Source of the DNA: Aromatoleum tolulyticum
GTDB lineage: Bacteria; Pseudomonadota; Gammaproteobacteria; Burkholderiales; Rhodocyclaceae
DNA: 64,000 nucleotides
Assembly (NCBI RefSeq): GCF_900156155.1
Contig: NZ_FTMD01000013.1
Location: forward strand, 1 to 64,000
Direction: 5' to 3'
The position numbers and the translations under genes are program-made. Below the pieces are notes generated by a model, which did not search any database, was not told the origin of the DNA, and saw only the letters and a list, made by a program, of their open reading frames with translations. Of this stretch, positions 33,650 through 42,255 are shown one piece after another; the first letter of the stretch is position 1; each line of letters begins with the position of its first letter.

Positions 33650-35461
33650 ATGGATGCCTGGAAGGCAGACGTCGCCATCGTTGGTGCGGGCGGAGCCGGC
33701 CTGCGCGCCGCGATCGCGGCCGCCGAGTCGGACCCGTCGCTGAAGATCGCGCTGGTCTCCAAGGTCTACCCGATGCGCAGCCATACCGTGGCCGCGGAGG
33801 GCGGATCGGCCGGCGTCGTGCAGGCCCACGACAGCCTCGAGCACCACTTCCACGACACCGTCGCCGGTGGCGACTGGCTGTGCGAGCAGGACGTGGTCGA
33901 GGACTTCGTCGCGCGTTGCACCGAGGAGATGGTGCAGCTCGAGCACTGGGGCTGTCCGTGGAGCCGCAAGGAGGACGGCCACATCAACGTGCGCGCCTTT
34001 GGCGGCATGAAGATCGAGCGCACGTGGTTCGCCGCCGACAAGACCGGCTTCCACATGCTGCACACCCTGTTCCAGACTTCGATCAAGTACCCGTCGATCC
34101 GGCGCTTCGACGAGCATTTCTGCCTCGACCTGATCGTCGAGGACGGCCGCGTGCAGGGCGTCGTGGTCGTCGACATCGCCTCGCGCCGCTTCACGCTGAT
34201 CCAGGCCAACGCGGTGATCCTCGCCACCGGCGGCGCCGGGCGCGTGTTCCGCGAGAACACCAACGGCGGCATCGTCACCGGCGACGGCATGGCGCTCGCC
34301 TACCGCCACGGCGTGCCGCTGCGCGACATGGAATTCGTCCAGTACCACCCCACCTGCATGCCGGGCACCGGCCTGCTGTTCACCGAGGCCTGTCGCGGCG
34401 AGGGCGGCTTCCTGCTGAACCGGGACGGCTACCGCTACCTGCAGGACTACGGCCTCGGGCCGGCCGAGCCGACGCCGCGCAACAAGGCGATGGAGCTGGG
34501 GCCGCGCGACCGCCTCAGCCAGGCCTTCTGGTACGAGCAGCAGAAGGGGCGCACGATAGACGGCCCGCACGGGCCGGTCGTGCATCTGGATCTGCGCCAC
34601 CTCGGCGAAGCCAAGCTGCGCGAGCGCTTGCCGCAGATCTACGAGCTCGCCGAGGAATTCCTCGGCGTCGATCCGGCGAAGACCCCGATTCCGGTGCGGC
34701 CCGCGGTGCATTACACGATGGGCGGCATCCTCGTCGATGGACGCTGTGCCGCGCCGCTGCCCGGCCTGTACGCGGCCGGCGAGTGTTCCAGCGTCGGCAT
34801 CCACGGCGCCAACCGCCTCGGCTCCAATTCCCTCGCCGAACTGTGCGTGTTCGGCAAGACGGCCGGCGCCGAGGCCGCCGCCTTCGCAAAATCGGTGGCG
34901 CACGGTCCGGCAGACGTGCTGCTGAAGCAGGCCGCGGCGTCGCAGCAGCGCGCGCTCGAGCTCGTGACGAACGCTTCCGGCACGGAGCGCATCGCCACCC
35001 TGCGCAAGGAGATGGCGCAGAGCATGGAGGACGGCTGCGGCATCTACCGCGAAGCACGCAGCATGCAGGCGACCTGCGACAAGCTCGCCGAACTGCGCGA
35101 GCGCTATCGCAGGGTCAGGGTCGAGGACACGTCGAGCGTGTGGAACACCGACTGGCTGCTCGCGATCGAGCTTGGCTACCAGCTCGAAGTCGCGCAGGCG
35201 ATGGCGTGGTCCGCGCTCGAGCGGCGCGAGTCGCGCGGCGCGCACCAGCGGCTGGACGGTTTCGGCGAGCGCGACGACGCCAACTTCCTCAGGCATTCGC
35301 TGGCGTATCACGCGGGCGCCGACGCGCCGCGCATCGGTTACGGCGACGTGAAGATCACCGGTTCGCCGCCGGGCACCCGCGCCTATGGCGCCGCAGGCGA
35401 GCGGGCCGAACAGGAGCGGGCCGCGCTGCCCGGACGGACAGGGGAGGCGAACCGTGGCTGA
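33650..35461 (+). CDS. frdA: Fumarate reductase flavoprotein subunit
   Basis: Catalytic subunit, 603 residues, with covalent FAD. Rossmann motif VAIVGAGGAGLRAAIAAAE; His45 in MRSHTVAAEGG is the flavin-linking histidine; later FHATGCMPGTGLL-type (YHPTCMPGTGLLFTEACRGEGG), HINVRAFGG and CSSVGIHGANRLGSNSLAE. Length, order frdABCD and sequence match the E. coli-type quinol:fumarate reductase rather than succinate dehydrogenase. GGAGG ribosome site. It overlaps frdB by 8 bp. Confidence 0.93.
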   Translation: MDAWKADVAIVGAGGAGLRAAIAAAESDPSLKIALVSKVYPMRSHTVAAEGGSAGVVQAHDSLEHHFHDTVAGGDWLCEQDVVEDFVARCTEEMVQLEHWGCPWSRKEDGHINVRAFGGMKIERTWFAADKTGFHMLHTLFQTSIKYPSIRRFDEHFCLDLIVEDGRVQGVVVVDIASRRFTLIQANAVILATGGAGRVFRENTNGGIVTGDGMALAYRHGVPLRDMEFVQYHPTCMPGTGLLFTEACRGEGGFLLNRDGYRYLQDYGLGPAEPTPRNKAMELGPRDRLSQAFWYEQQKGRTIDGPHGPVVHLDLRHLGEAKLRERLPQIYELAEEFLGVDPAKTPIPVRPAVHYTMGGILVDGRCAAPLPGLYAAGECSSVGIHGANRLGSNSLAELCVFGKTAGAEAAAFAKSVAHGPADVLLKQAAASQQRALELVTNASGTERIATLRKEMAQSMEDGCGIYREARSMQATCDKLAELRERYRRVRVEDTSSVWNTDWLLAIELGYQLEVAQAMAWSALERRESRGAHQRLDGFGERDDANFLRHSLAYHAGADAPRIGYGDVKITGSPPGTRAYGAAGERAEQERAALPGRTGEANRG

Positions 35462-36218
35462 GACGACCGGAAACGGGAAGGTCGTACGGATCGAAGTCCT
35501 GCGCTATCGCCCGGAGCAGGACGAGGAGCCCTTCCTGCAGGGCTACGACGTGCCCTTCACCGACGACATGTCGGTGCTGCAGGGCCTGCAGTACATCAAG
35601 GACTGGCTCGACGGCACGCTGAGCTTCCGCTGGTCGTGCCGCATGGCGATCTGCGGCAGCTGCGGGATGATGATAGATGGCGAGCCGCGCCTCGCGTGCA
35701 AGACCTTCCTGCGCGATTTTCCTGCCGGCACCGTGCGTGTCGAAGCATTGGCGCATTTCCCCATCGAGCGCGACCTCGTGATCCGCATGGACGATTTCCT
35801 CGCCAAGCTCGAACGCATCAAGCCCTACATCATCCCGAAGGAAGCGCGAACTCTCGCGCAGGGCGAGTACCTGCAGACGCCCGCCGAGCTCGACGTGTAC
35901 GAGCAGTTCAGCTCCTGCATCAACTGCCTGCTGTGCTACGCGGCCTGCCCGCAGTACGGGCTGAATCCCGAGTTCGTCGGGCCGGGCATCATGGCCCTGC
36001 TGCATCGCTACAACGCCGATTCGCGCGACGGCGCCGCCGCCGAGCGCATGGAGATCGCCGGCTCGGAGGCGGGCGTCTTCAACTGCACCGCGGTCGGTTA
36101 CTGCTCCGAGGTGTGTCCGAAGCACGTCGATCCGGCCAACGCGGTCAACCAGAACAAGACCCGTGCGGCCGGAGACTACTTCCTGAGATTCATCACCCCG
36201 AAGGGAGGCGCCAGATGA
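35454..36218 (+). CDS. frdB: Fumarate reductase iron-sulfur subunit
   Basis: 254 residues from the GTG at 35454 (GGGGAGG ribosome site). [2Fe-2S] ligands in CRMAICGSCGMM plus LACKTF, and two further cluster motifs CINCLLCYAACP and CTAVGYCSEVCPKHVDP for the [4Fe-4S] and [3Fe-4S] centres. Passes electrons from menaquinol or another low-potential quinol to FrdA. Overlaps frdA and frdC. Confidence 0.93.
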   Translation: MAETTGNGKVVRIEVLRYRPEQDEEPFLQGYDVPFTDDMSVLQGLQYIKDWLDGTLSFRWSCRMAICGSCGMMIDGEPRLACKTFLRDFPAGTVRVEALAHFPIERDLVIRMDDFLAKLERIKPYIIPKEARTLAQGEYLQTPAELDVYEQFSSCINCLLCYAACPQYGLNPEFVGPGIMALLHRYNADSRDGAAAERMEIAGSEAGVFNCTAVGYCSEVCPKHVDPANAVNQNKTRAAGDYFLRFITPKGGAR

Positions 36219-36622
36219 ACACGTCCGATCCGCGCCGTCCCTACGTGCGCCCGATGGCCGGCTGGTGGCGCCGCAATCCCTTCTTCGTCGAATACATGGT
36301 GCATGAGGCGACCGCACTCTTCGTCGCGGCCTACGCCCTCGTGCTGCTGGTCGGACTGCGGCGCCTCGCGCAGGGCGAAGCGGCGTGGAACGGGTGGCTG
36401 GAGGCGCTGCGCAGCCCCGTGTCGCTGGTATTCCACGGCGTACTGCTGGCCGCCTTCGCGTACCACTGCTGGACCTGGTTCCGCATCATGCCCAGGACCA
36501 TGCCGCCACTCATTTTCGGCGGCAAGCGTGTCGCCCCCGGGGTAATCACGGCCTGTGGCGTGGCAGCGACGACGGCCTGCAGCCTCGTGGTGCTCATCCT
36601 CGCGTGGGGGGCGACGCGATGA
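36215..36622 (+). CDS. frdC: Fumarate reductase membrane anchor C
   Basis: 135 residues, three predicted helices; starts MNTSDPRRPYVRPMAGWWRRNPFFVEYMVHE, closely resembling E. coli FrdC. The R-P-M-x-x-W-W-R segment is family typical. ATGA overlap with frdB. Together with FrdD forms the heme-free quinol site. Confidence 0.9.
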   Translation: MNTSDPRRPYVRPMAGWWRRNPFFVEYMVHEATALFVAAYALVLLVGLRRLAQGEAAWNGWLEALRSPVSLVFHGVLLAAFAYHCWTWFRIMPRTMPPLIFGGKRVAPGVITACGVAATTACSLVVLILAWGATR

Positions 36623-36987
36623 AATCGATCACCAGACGCTCCAATGCGCCCGTCTTCTGGGGGCTGTTCGGTGCCGGCGGCATGCTTGCGGCACTTTTCG
36701 GGCCGGTGCTCGTGTTCATCACCGGGATCGCGGTGCCGCTGGGGATCATCCTTCCCGCGGACGCGATGAGCTGGCCGCGCATGCAGGCCTTCGCGCAGCA
36801 TTGGGCGGGCAAGGGTCTGCTGTTCCTTGTCGTCGCGCTGTTCATGTGGCACGCCATGCACCGCATCCTCCACAGCCTGCACGACCTCGGCGTGCGGGCG
36901 GGCACTGCGATGCAATTCGCATGTTATGGGGTGGCGCTGCTTGTAACCATACTGGCGACATGGGCATTGATGGCGTTAGGATTCTGA
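36619..36987 (+). CDS. frdD: Fumarate reductase membrane anchor D
   Basis: 122 residues, three helices. SNAPVFWGLFGAGGMLAALFGPVLV and the later HAMHRILHSLHDLGV are typical of FrdD. ATGA overlap with frdC. Completes the four-subunit enzyme; its presence marks capacity for fumarate respiration or fermentative fumarate reduction. Confidence 0.9.
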   Translation: MKSITRRSNAPVFWGLFGAGGMLAALFGPVLVFITGIAVPLGIILPADAMSWPRMQAFAQHWAGKGLLFLVVALFMWHAMHRILHSLHDLGVRAGTAMQFACYGVALLVTILATWALMALGF

Positions 36988-37109
36988 ACGGAACCTCCAG
37001 GAAGAGAGGGATGGTGCATGTCTTCGCTCCGCGTGGGTCTCGACCTGCAAGCGCGATGGGCCCGATCCGTCGGGCCTTCTTGTCATATCGAAATACAGGG
37101 GAACGCAAA

Positions 37110-38411
37110 ATGAAAAAAACGGCATTGCTCGTGAGTCTGGCGCTTCTGGGTATCAGTGCGGCGCAGGCCGCCGATCCGGCAAAGATCAACTGGGGCAAGG
37201 TTCCTGCGGTGACCGTGCCGCTGTTCTTCCCGGGGCAGTCGTCGTACGAATGGCTGCGCAGCGAGGAGCACAAGGGGGCGGTGAAGGAGGTCAAGCGCGG
37301 CGACTCCTGTACCTCCTGCCACGACGAGGAGGATGCCGAGAAGGACATCGGCGAGAAGCTGGTCAAGGGCGGTCGGCTCGAGCCGCGCCCGGTCAAGGGC
37401 AAGTCCGGCTACAAGGCCCTGAAGGTGCAGGCCGCGTACGACGCGAAGAACGCCTACCTGCGATTCCAGTGGCAGACCGACAACGCCTATCCCGGCGTCG
37501 AGCACCAGTATCTGCGCTTCGACGGCAAGGAGTGGAAGGTGTTCGGCTATCCGAAGCTCGACAAGCCGGTGCAGGACGGAGAAGAGATGGGCATCTATGA
37601 AGACCGCATGTCGATCATGATCGACGACGGCAAGGTGCCGGGCTTCGCGAACCAAGGCTGCTGGCTCACCTGTCACGATGGCCAGCGCGACATGCCCAAG
37701 CAATTTACCAAGGACGAGGCCGCCAACAACGCGCTGCTGCAGGCGATCAAGAAGCGCGACGTGCGCAAGTACCTGCCCGACACGCGCACCGACCCGTCCG
37801 ACTGGAAGACCGGCAAGAGCGTCGAGGACATCGCCAAGATCAAGGCGGCGGGCGGCTTCGTGGACCTGATCCAGTGGCGCGCGCACCGCAGCAACCCGGT
37901 CGGCATGACCGACGACGGCTACGTGCTGGAATTCCGCCTCAGCGATTCCGGCAAGGACATGTTCGGCGGCAACGCGGATGCGAAGACGCATCAGCCGAAG
38001 TTCATGTGGGACGCCAGCAAGGTCGGCTACAAGTCGATCACCGTCGACCAGCTGCGCAAGGGCGATCACTTCCTGATCCGCGAGCAGAACGCGGTGCCCT
38101 TCGATCCCAACGCCGGCTGGAAGGAAGGCGACATGATCCCCGACTACGTCGTCAGCCGTGCCGACGCCAAGGGATCGGCCGCCGACAACAACGCGATCGC
38201 GACTTGGAAGGACGGCGTGTGGACGGTCGTCATGGTCCGTCCGCTCGGTCTCGCCAATGACGATGACAAGGCCCTTAAGGCCGGAGGTGTATACAATATC
38301 GGCTTTGCCGTGCATGATGACAATATCACTACGCGCGGCCATCAGGTGTCCTTCGTCAAGACGATCGGGTTCGGGGCGAAGGCCGACATCAAGGCTGTGA
38401 AGCTGCCGTAA
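37110..38411 (+). CDS. Ethylbenzene dehydrogenase-type heme-binding cytochrome
   Basis: 433 residues with a Sec signal peptide (MKKTALLVSLALLGISAAQA) and AGGGGA ribosome site. A c-type heme motif CTSCH lies near residue 68 and a CX3CH motif (GCWLTCHDG) near residue 188. The middle and C-terminal parts match the EB_dh/DMSO-reductase gamma-type heme b domain (cytochrome c-552 group): YLRFQWQTDN, EDRMSIMIDD, VDLIQWRAHRSNPVGMTDDGYVLEFR. Periplasmic electron carrier by inference. No molybdenum catalytic subunit is nearby; the next gene is a multiheme b/c cytochrome and probably its partner. Confidence 0.8.
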   Translation: MKKTALLVSLALLGISAAQAADPAKINWGKVPAVTVPLFFPGQSSYEWLRSEEHKGAVKEVKRGDSCTSCHDEEDAEKDIGEKLVKGGRLEPRPVKGKSGYKALKVQAAYDAKNAYLRFQWQTDNAYPGVEHQYLRFDGKEWKVFGYPKLDKPVQDGEEMGIYEDRMSIMIDDGKVPGFANQGCWLTCHDGQRDMPKQFTKDEAANNALLQAIKKRDVRKYLPDTRTDPSDWKTGKSVEDIAKIKAAGGFVDLIQWRAHRSNPVGMTDDGYVLEFRLSDSGKDMFGGNADAKTHQPKFMWDASKVGYKSITVDQLRKGDHFLIREQNAVPFDPNAGWKEGDMIPDYVVSRADAKGSAADNNAIATWKDGVWTVVMVRPLGLANDDDKALKAGGVYNIGFAVHDDNITTRGHQVSFVKTIGFGAKADIKAVKLP

Positions 38412-38466
38412 GGCGGCGCCGGGAGCGGGATCCGGCAAGTTCGGGGTCCGCTCGCTTGTGATACAC

Positions 38467-38489
38467 AACGCCGCGCTCGTCGCGGCGTT
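38467..38489 (+). terminator. Terminator-like hairpin between the two cytochrome genes
   Basis: A 9-bp stem (AACGCCGCG / CGCGGCGTT) with a 5-base loop, followed by TTTC. Only 28 bp before the start of the next gene, so it may cause partial termination and uneven expression of the pair. Confidence 0.6.
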
Positions 38490-38516
38490 TTCATGGACCC
38501 TTGCCGAAGCCCGACC

Positions 38517-40544
38517 ATGCGCCTGAAACGATTCGATTGCCGTGTCGATCTCCGTGTCGATCTCCGTGCGGCGACGGCCGCCGTCCTGACTTTCCTGCTC
38601 GTCGGCGTCGCCGGGCCATCCCCGGCGGCCGCTCCCGGTCTGGAGAACGCAAAATGTCTGAGCTGCCACGATGGCCGCAAGGACGCGATCGAGGTACCCG
38701 GCGCCGACGGCGAATCGCGCGCGCTGCATGCCGTGCCGCCCGACGCATTCGCGAAGGGCGTGCACGCGAAGATGGACTGTGTCGCGTGTCATACCGAGAT
38801 CACCGACAACGCCGAGACGGACAACACCCACCGCAGGGATCCGGCGCAGAAGGCGAAGGACTGCGCATCCTGTCACGAAGAGCTGTGGGAGCGCGCCAGG
38901 CAGCAGGGCGTGGCACAGGACAAGCCGCGCCTCGGCGTGGTTGCCGACAACATCGCCGCGTACAAGGAATCTTTCCACGCGCGCAAGAACGCCGACGACC
39001 CCACGCGACCGAATGCAAGCTGTGACGAATGTCACAGCAGCCATAGTTTCAATGTCCCGCCCAAGGACTCGCCGCAGTACGCCGAGTGGCGCCTGGGTGT
39101 GCCCGAGACCTGCGGCAAGAGCTGCCACGAGGAATCGCTCGAAACCTTCACCGAATCGATCCACGGCGAGGCGATCTTCCAGAAGAAGGATGCCAAGGCT
39201 GCCGTGTGCAGCGACTGTCACAGCGCCCACGCCGTCGGCAACACCTCGCTCGCGCCGTTCAAGCTTGCCGTGACGGCCGAGTGCGGCAACTGCCATGAGG
39301 AAAACTTCAAGTCCTACAAGGCGACCTACCACGGCCAGATCAACACGCTGGGCTACGCCTACACCGCCAAGTGCTTCGATTGCCACGGCAGCCACGACGT
39401 GCTGGCGGTCAAGAACCCGGACTCCAAGGTGCATCCGGACAACCGGATGAAGACCTGCAAGGAATGCCACAACGGCAAGAAGGACCTGCCCGAGGCCCCA
39501 CCGGGCTTCGCCAGCTACCAGCCGCACGGCCACGCCGGCGACTTCGAGCGCTACCCGCAGATGTGGCTCGCGAACCAGCTGATGGTGCAACTGCTGGTCG
39601 GCACCTTCGGCTTCTTCTGGCTGCACACGCTGCTATGGTTCTGGCGCGAACTGCGTGACCGCCAGCAGGGCAAGGTGCGCCCGCACGTGCGTGCCGACGC
39701 GCCGGGCCTGGCCGGCGCCAGGCATGCCGGCAAGCACTTCCGCCGCTTCTCCGCGACTTGGCGCGCCGCGCACCTCGCCTTCGCGTTAAGCCTGATGATC
39801 CTGACGCTCACCGGCATCCCGCTCTTCTATCCGAACGCCCCCTGGGCCGCACCGCTGATGAAGGCGCTGGGCGGACCGCAGATCGCGGGGACGATCCATC
39901 GCATCAATGCGGTGATCTTCGCTGCGGTGTTCTTCTGGCACCTCGCCTACGTCGCCGTGCGGCTCGCGCGCAACTGGAAGGAATTCCGCATCTTCGGCCC
40001 CACCTCGCTGGTGCCGGGCCTGCAGGACGGCAAGGACTTCCTCGCGATGCTGAAGTGGTTCTTCGGCAAGGGCGAGCGCCCCGTGTTCGACCGCTGGACC
40101 TACTGGGAGAAGTTCGACTACTGGGCGCCGTTCTGGGGGGTGACCATCATCGGCGTGAGCGGGCTGATGATGTGGGCCTCGACCATTACGGCCACCTTCC
40201 TGCCGGGATGGGTGTTCAACGTCGCGGCGATCTTCCACAGCGAGGAAGCCTTCCTGGCGGTGGTGTTCCTGTTCACCGTGCATTTCTTCAACAACCACTT
40301 CCGTCCCGACAAGTTTCCGCTGGAAGTCGTGATGTTCACGGGCTCGATGCCGGTCGAGGAGTACCGCCGCGAGCACGCGCTGGAATACGAGCGCCTGCTG
40401 CAGAGCGGGGAGCTGGAGAAGTACATCGTGGATGCGCCCTCGCGCCCGATGGCGCTGGGGTCGAAGATCCTCGGCTTCACGCTGATCGCCGCCGGCCTGA
40501 CGCTGCTGACGCTGGTCGCAATCGGTTTCTTCGGCTCGCACTGA
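38517..40544 (+). CDS. Nine-heme-motif c-type cytochrome fused to b-type membrane domain
   Basis: 675 residues from the ATG at 38517; signal-type helix at about 20-45. The periplasmic part (to about 335) has eight CX2CH heme motifs (CLSCH, CVACH, CASCH, CDECH, CSDCH, CGNCH, CFDCH, CKECH) and one CX3CH (TCGKSCHEE). The C-terminal half has about six membrane helices with buried histidines (AHLAF, TIHRINAVIF, FFWHLAYV, FHSEEAFLAV, FTVHFFNNHF), like cytochrome b561/formate-dehydrogenase gamma-type quinone sites. Probably a quinol:periplasm electron conduit working with the upstream EB_dh cytochrome. Terminal acceptor unknown. Confidence 0.8.
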   Translation: MRLKRFDCRVDLRVDLRAATAAVLTFLLVGVAGPSPAAAPGLENAKCLSCHDGRKDAIEVPGADGESRALHAVPPDAFAKGVHAKMDCVACHTEITDNAETDNTHRRDPAQKAKDCASCHEELWERARQQGVAQDKPRLGVVADNIAAYKESFHARKNADDPTRPNASCDECHSSHSFNVPPKDSPQYAEWRLGVPETCGKSCHEESLETFTESIHGEAIFQKKDAKAAVCSDCHSAHAVGNTSLAPFKLAVTAECGNCHEENFKSYKATYHGQINTLGYAYTAKCFDCHGSHDVLAVKNPDSKVHPDNRMKTCKECHNGKKDLPEAPPGFASYQPHGHAGDFERYPQMWLANQLMVQLLVGTFGFFWLHTLLWFWRELRDRQQGKVRPHVRADAPGLAGARHAGKHFRRFSATWRAAHLAFALSLMILTLTGIPLFYPNAPWAAPLMKALGGPQIAGTIHRINAVIFAAVFFWHLAYVAVRLARNWKEFRIFGPTSLVPGLQDGKDFLAMLKWFFGKGERPVFDRWTYWEKFDYWAPFWGVTIIGVSGLMMWASTITATFLPGWVFNVAAIFHSEEAFLAVVFLFTVHFFNNHFRPDKFPLEVVMFTGSMPVEEYRREHALEYERLLQSGELEKYIVDAPSRPMALGSKILGFTLIAAGLTLLTLVAIGFFGSH

Positions 40545-40566
40545 CGGCAGCCGGAGGCCGCAAAGC

Positions 40567-40592
40567 AACAGGGCCGGATGTCCGGCCCTGTT
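40567..40592. terminator. Intrinsic terminator after cytochrome gene
   Basis: Perfect 12-bp stem AACAGGGCCGGA / TCCGGCCCTGTT with a 2-base loop and a T-rich end. Lies between the convergent cytochrome (+) and yebC (-) genes and can serve both. Confidence 0.88.
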
Positions 40593-40647
40593 TTGTTCCG
40601 CAGCACCGCAGAAGCGGCGTGCGGAGCGATGTGAAAAGCCGCGGGGC

Positions 40648-41376
40648 TTATTCCTCGTCGAGCACCGCCGAGGTATAGACGTTCTGCACGTCGTCGAGCG
40701 AGTCGAGTGCGTCGAGCAGCTTCTGCATGCGCACCGCGTCGTCGCCTTCAAGTTCGGTCTCGTTCAGCGGCTTCATGGTGACTTCGCCGAACTCGGCCTT
40801 GAAGCCGGCTTTCTCGAGCGCATCCTTCACGGCGGAGAATTCGTACGGGGCCGTGACGACTTCGATCGAGCCGTCGTCGTTGGGGATGACGTCCTCGGCG
40901 CCGGCCTCGAGCGCGGCTTCCATCAGCGCGTCCTCGTTCGTGCCCGGCGCGAACATCAGCTGGCCGCAGTGCTTGAACTGGAACGCGACGCAGCCGTCGG
41001 TGCCCATGTTGCCGCCGTACTTGGAGAAGGCGTGGCGCACGTCGGCGACGGTGCGGGTCTTGTTGTCGGTAAGGCAGTCGACCATCACCGCGGCGCCGGC
41101 GATGCCGTAGCCTTCGTAACGCGATTCCTCGTAGCTCACCCCTTCGAGTTCGCCGGTGCCGCGCTTGATCGCACGGTCGATGTTCTCGCCCGGCATGTTC
41201 TGCGTCTTCGCGTTATCGACGGCGAGACGCAGGCGTGGGTTGAAGTTCGGGTCGCCCCCGCCCATGCGCGCGGCGACGGTGATTTCCTTGATCAGCTTGG
41301 TGAAGACCTTGCCCCGCTTCGCGTCCTGACGGCCCTTGCGGTGCTGGATGTTGGCCCATTTGGAATGACCAGCCAT
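40648..41376 (-). CDS. yebC: YebC/PmpR-family protein
   Basis: 242 residues starting [25 protein letters not shown], the family signature. Acidic middle and C-terminal domains as usual. Long annotated as transcription regulators; some members now appear to assist translation of difficult sequences. Usually found next to ruvC in proteobacteria; here alone, 13 kb from ruvC. Confidence 0.95.
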   Translation of the reverse strand: MAGHSKWANIQHRKGRQDAKRGKVFTKLIKEITVAARMGGGDPNFNPRLRLAVDNAKTQNMPGENIDRAIKRGTGELEGVSYEESRYEGYGIAGAAVMVDCLTDNKTRTVADVRHAFSKYGGNMGTDGCVAFQFKHCGQLMFAPGTNEDALMEAALEAGAEDVIPNDDGSIEVVTAPYEFSAVKDALEKAGFKAEFGEVTMKPLNETELEGDDAVRMQKLLDALDSLDDVQNVYTSAVLDEE

Positions 41377-41555
41377 AAAAAACCTCGAATCCTGCCGGGT
41401 GGCGTTGAAAGAACTGAACCGCGCGCATTATACAGGGGTGCCGCACCCATCTTCACGGCTGCGAGCTGACCCGAAGCCGGTCGGGTCTGGTAGATTCCTG
41501 TCATTATTTTGATTGCGCATGCCGGCGGGCCGGCGTGACGCGAATGGGAGAGACG

Positions 41556-42191
41556 ATGCGGCGCAGGCTCTTGCTGGGCGCGGTACTCGCGCAACTGTGC
41601 GTGGGGGGCGGGGCGCATGCCCAGGAGCGGACGAGCTACCACGGCTGCACCGACGCCGACGGCCGTACCGTGGCCGCGGTGAGCGATCCCGCACTCGATC
41701 GCGTGGTCGCGAGCCGTCCGGGGGGCGCCTCCGAGATCCGCTACAACGAGGCGATCCTGCCGCGCCTGACGGCGGAGTCGCGCCTGTTCCTGTTCGCGCA
41801 CGAATGCGCCCGCCACAACCTCGGTTTGCCGGTCGATGGCGCTCGCACGGCGGCCGATGCGCGGCGCGCGGACTGCCATGGGCTCGCGTCGCTGCTGCGT
41901 TCGGGGCTGCTCGATGCGGCGCGCGTCGATGCGCTCGAGCGCGAGTTGCAGTTTTCCGCCGACGAGTGGGAGCGCATCCCGGGGCCGCCGCGAACTTTCG
42001 CGCTGCGTGCCTGCACGGCAGAAAGCGAGGCCCGGCGCCTGCTCACGCGGCCGACGCCGGCGCAGCCCGAATGGAATGCCTGCGTGCGCGGCTGCGGGGA
42101 ACGGCTGCGGGCCTGTGCCCCGCACAGCGTCGCGTGCGACGACGCTTACGAGCGCTGCGTGACCCTGTGCGACTTCCGCTCGCCGCCGTGA
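41556..42191 (+). CDS. Exported Cys-rich protein with degenerate HExxH-like motif
   Basis: 211 residues from ATG 41556 (GGGAG site), signal peptide [21 protein letters not shown]. Central [13 protein letters not shown] resembles HECxHH metallopeptidase motifs, but the zinc histidine at the fifth position is Arg, so the HExxH site is broken. Later [15 protein letters not shown], and a C-terminal run of eight cysteines ([22 protein letters not shown]). Function unknown; probably a non-catalytic relative of a periplasmic peptidase-like family. Confidence 0.7.
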   Translation: MRRRLLLGAVLAQLCVGGGAHAQERTSYHGCTDADGRTVAAVSDPALDRVVASRPGGASEIRYNEAILPRLTAESRLFLFAHECARHNLGLPVDGARTAADARRADCHGLASLLRSGLLDAARVDALERELQFSADEWERIPGPPRTFALRACTAESEARRLLTRPTPAQPEWNACVRGCGERLRACAPHSVACDDAYERCVTLCDFRSPP

Positions 42192-42255
42192 CGGCCGCCC
42201 GCCGCGCCGCTGCTACACTGAATCCGCCACAAACGAACAAGAGAGGCATCCCGAC

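Noticed and set aside
37083-39626. 847-residue minus-strand open frame opposite the cytochrome genes
   Set aside because: Antisense to two proteins with signal peptides and heme motifs; no ribosome site or recognisable domain.
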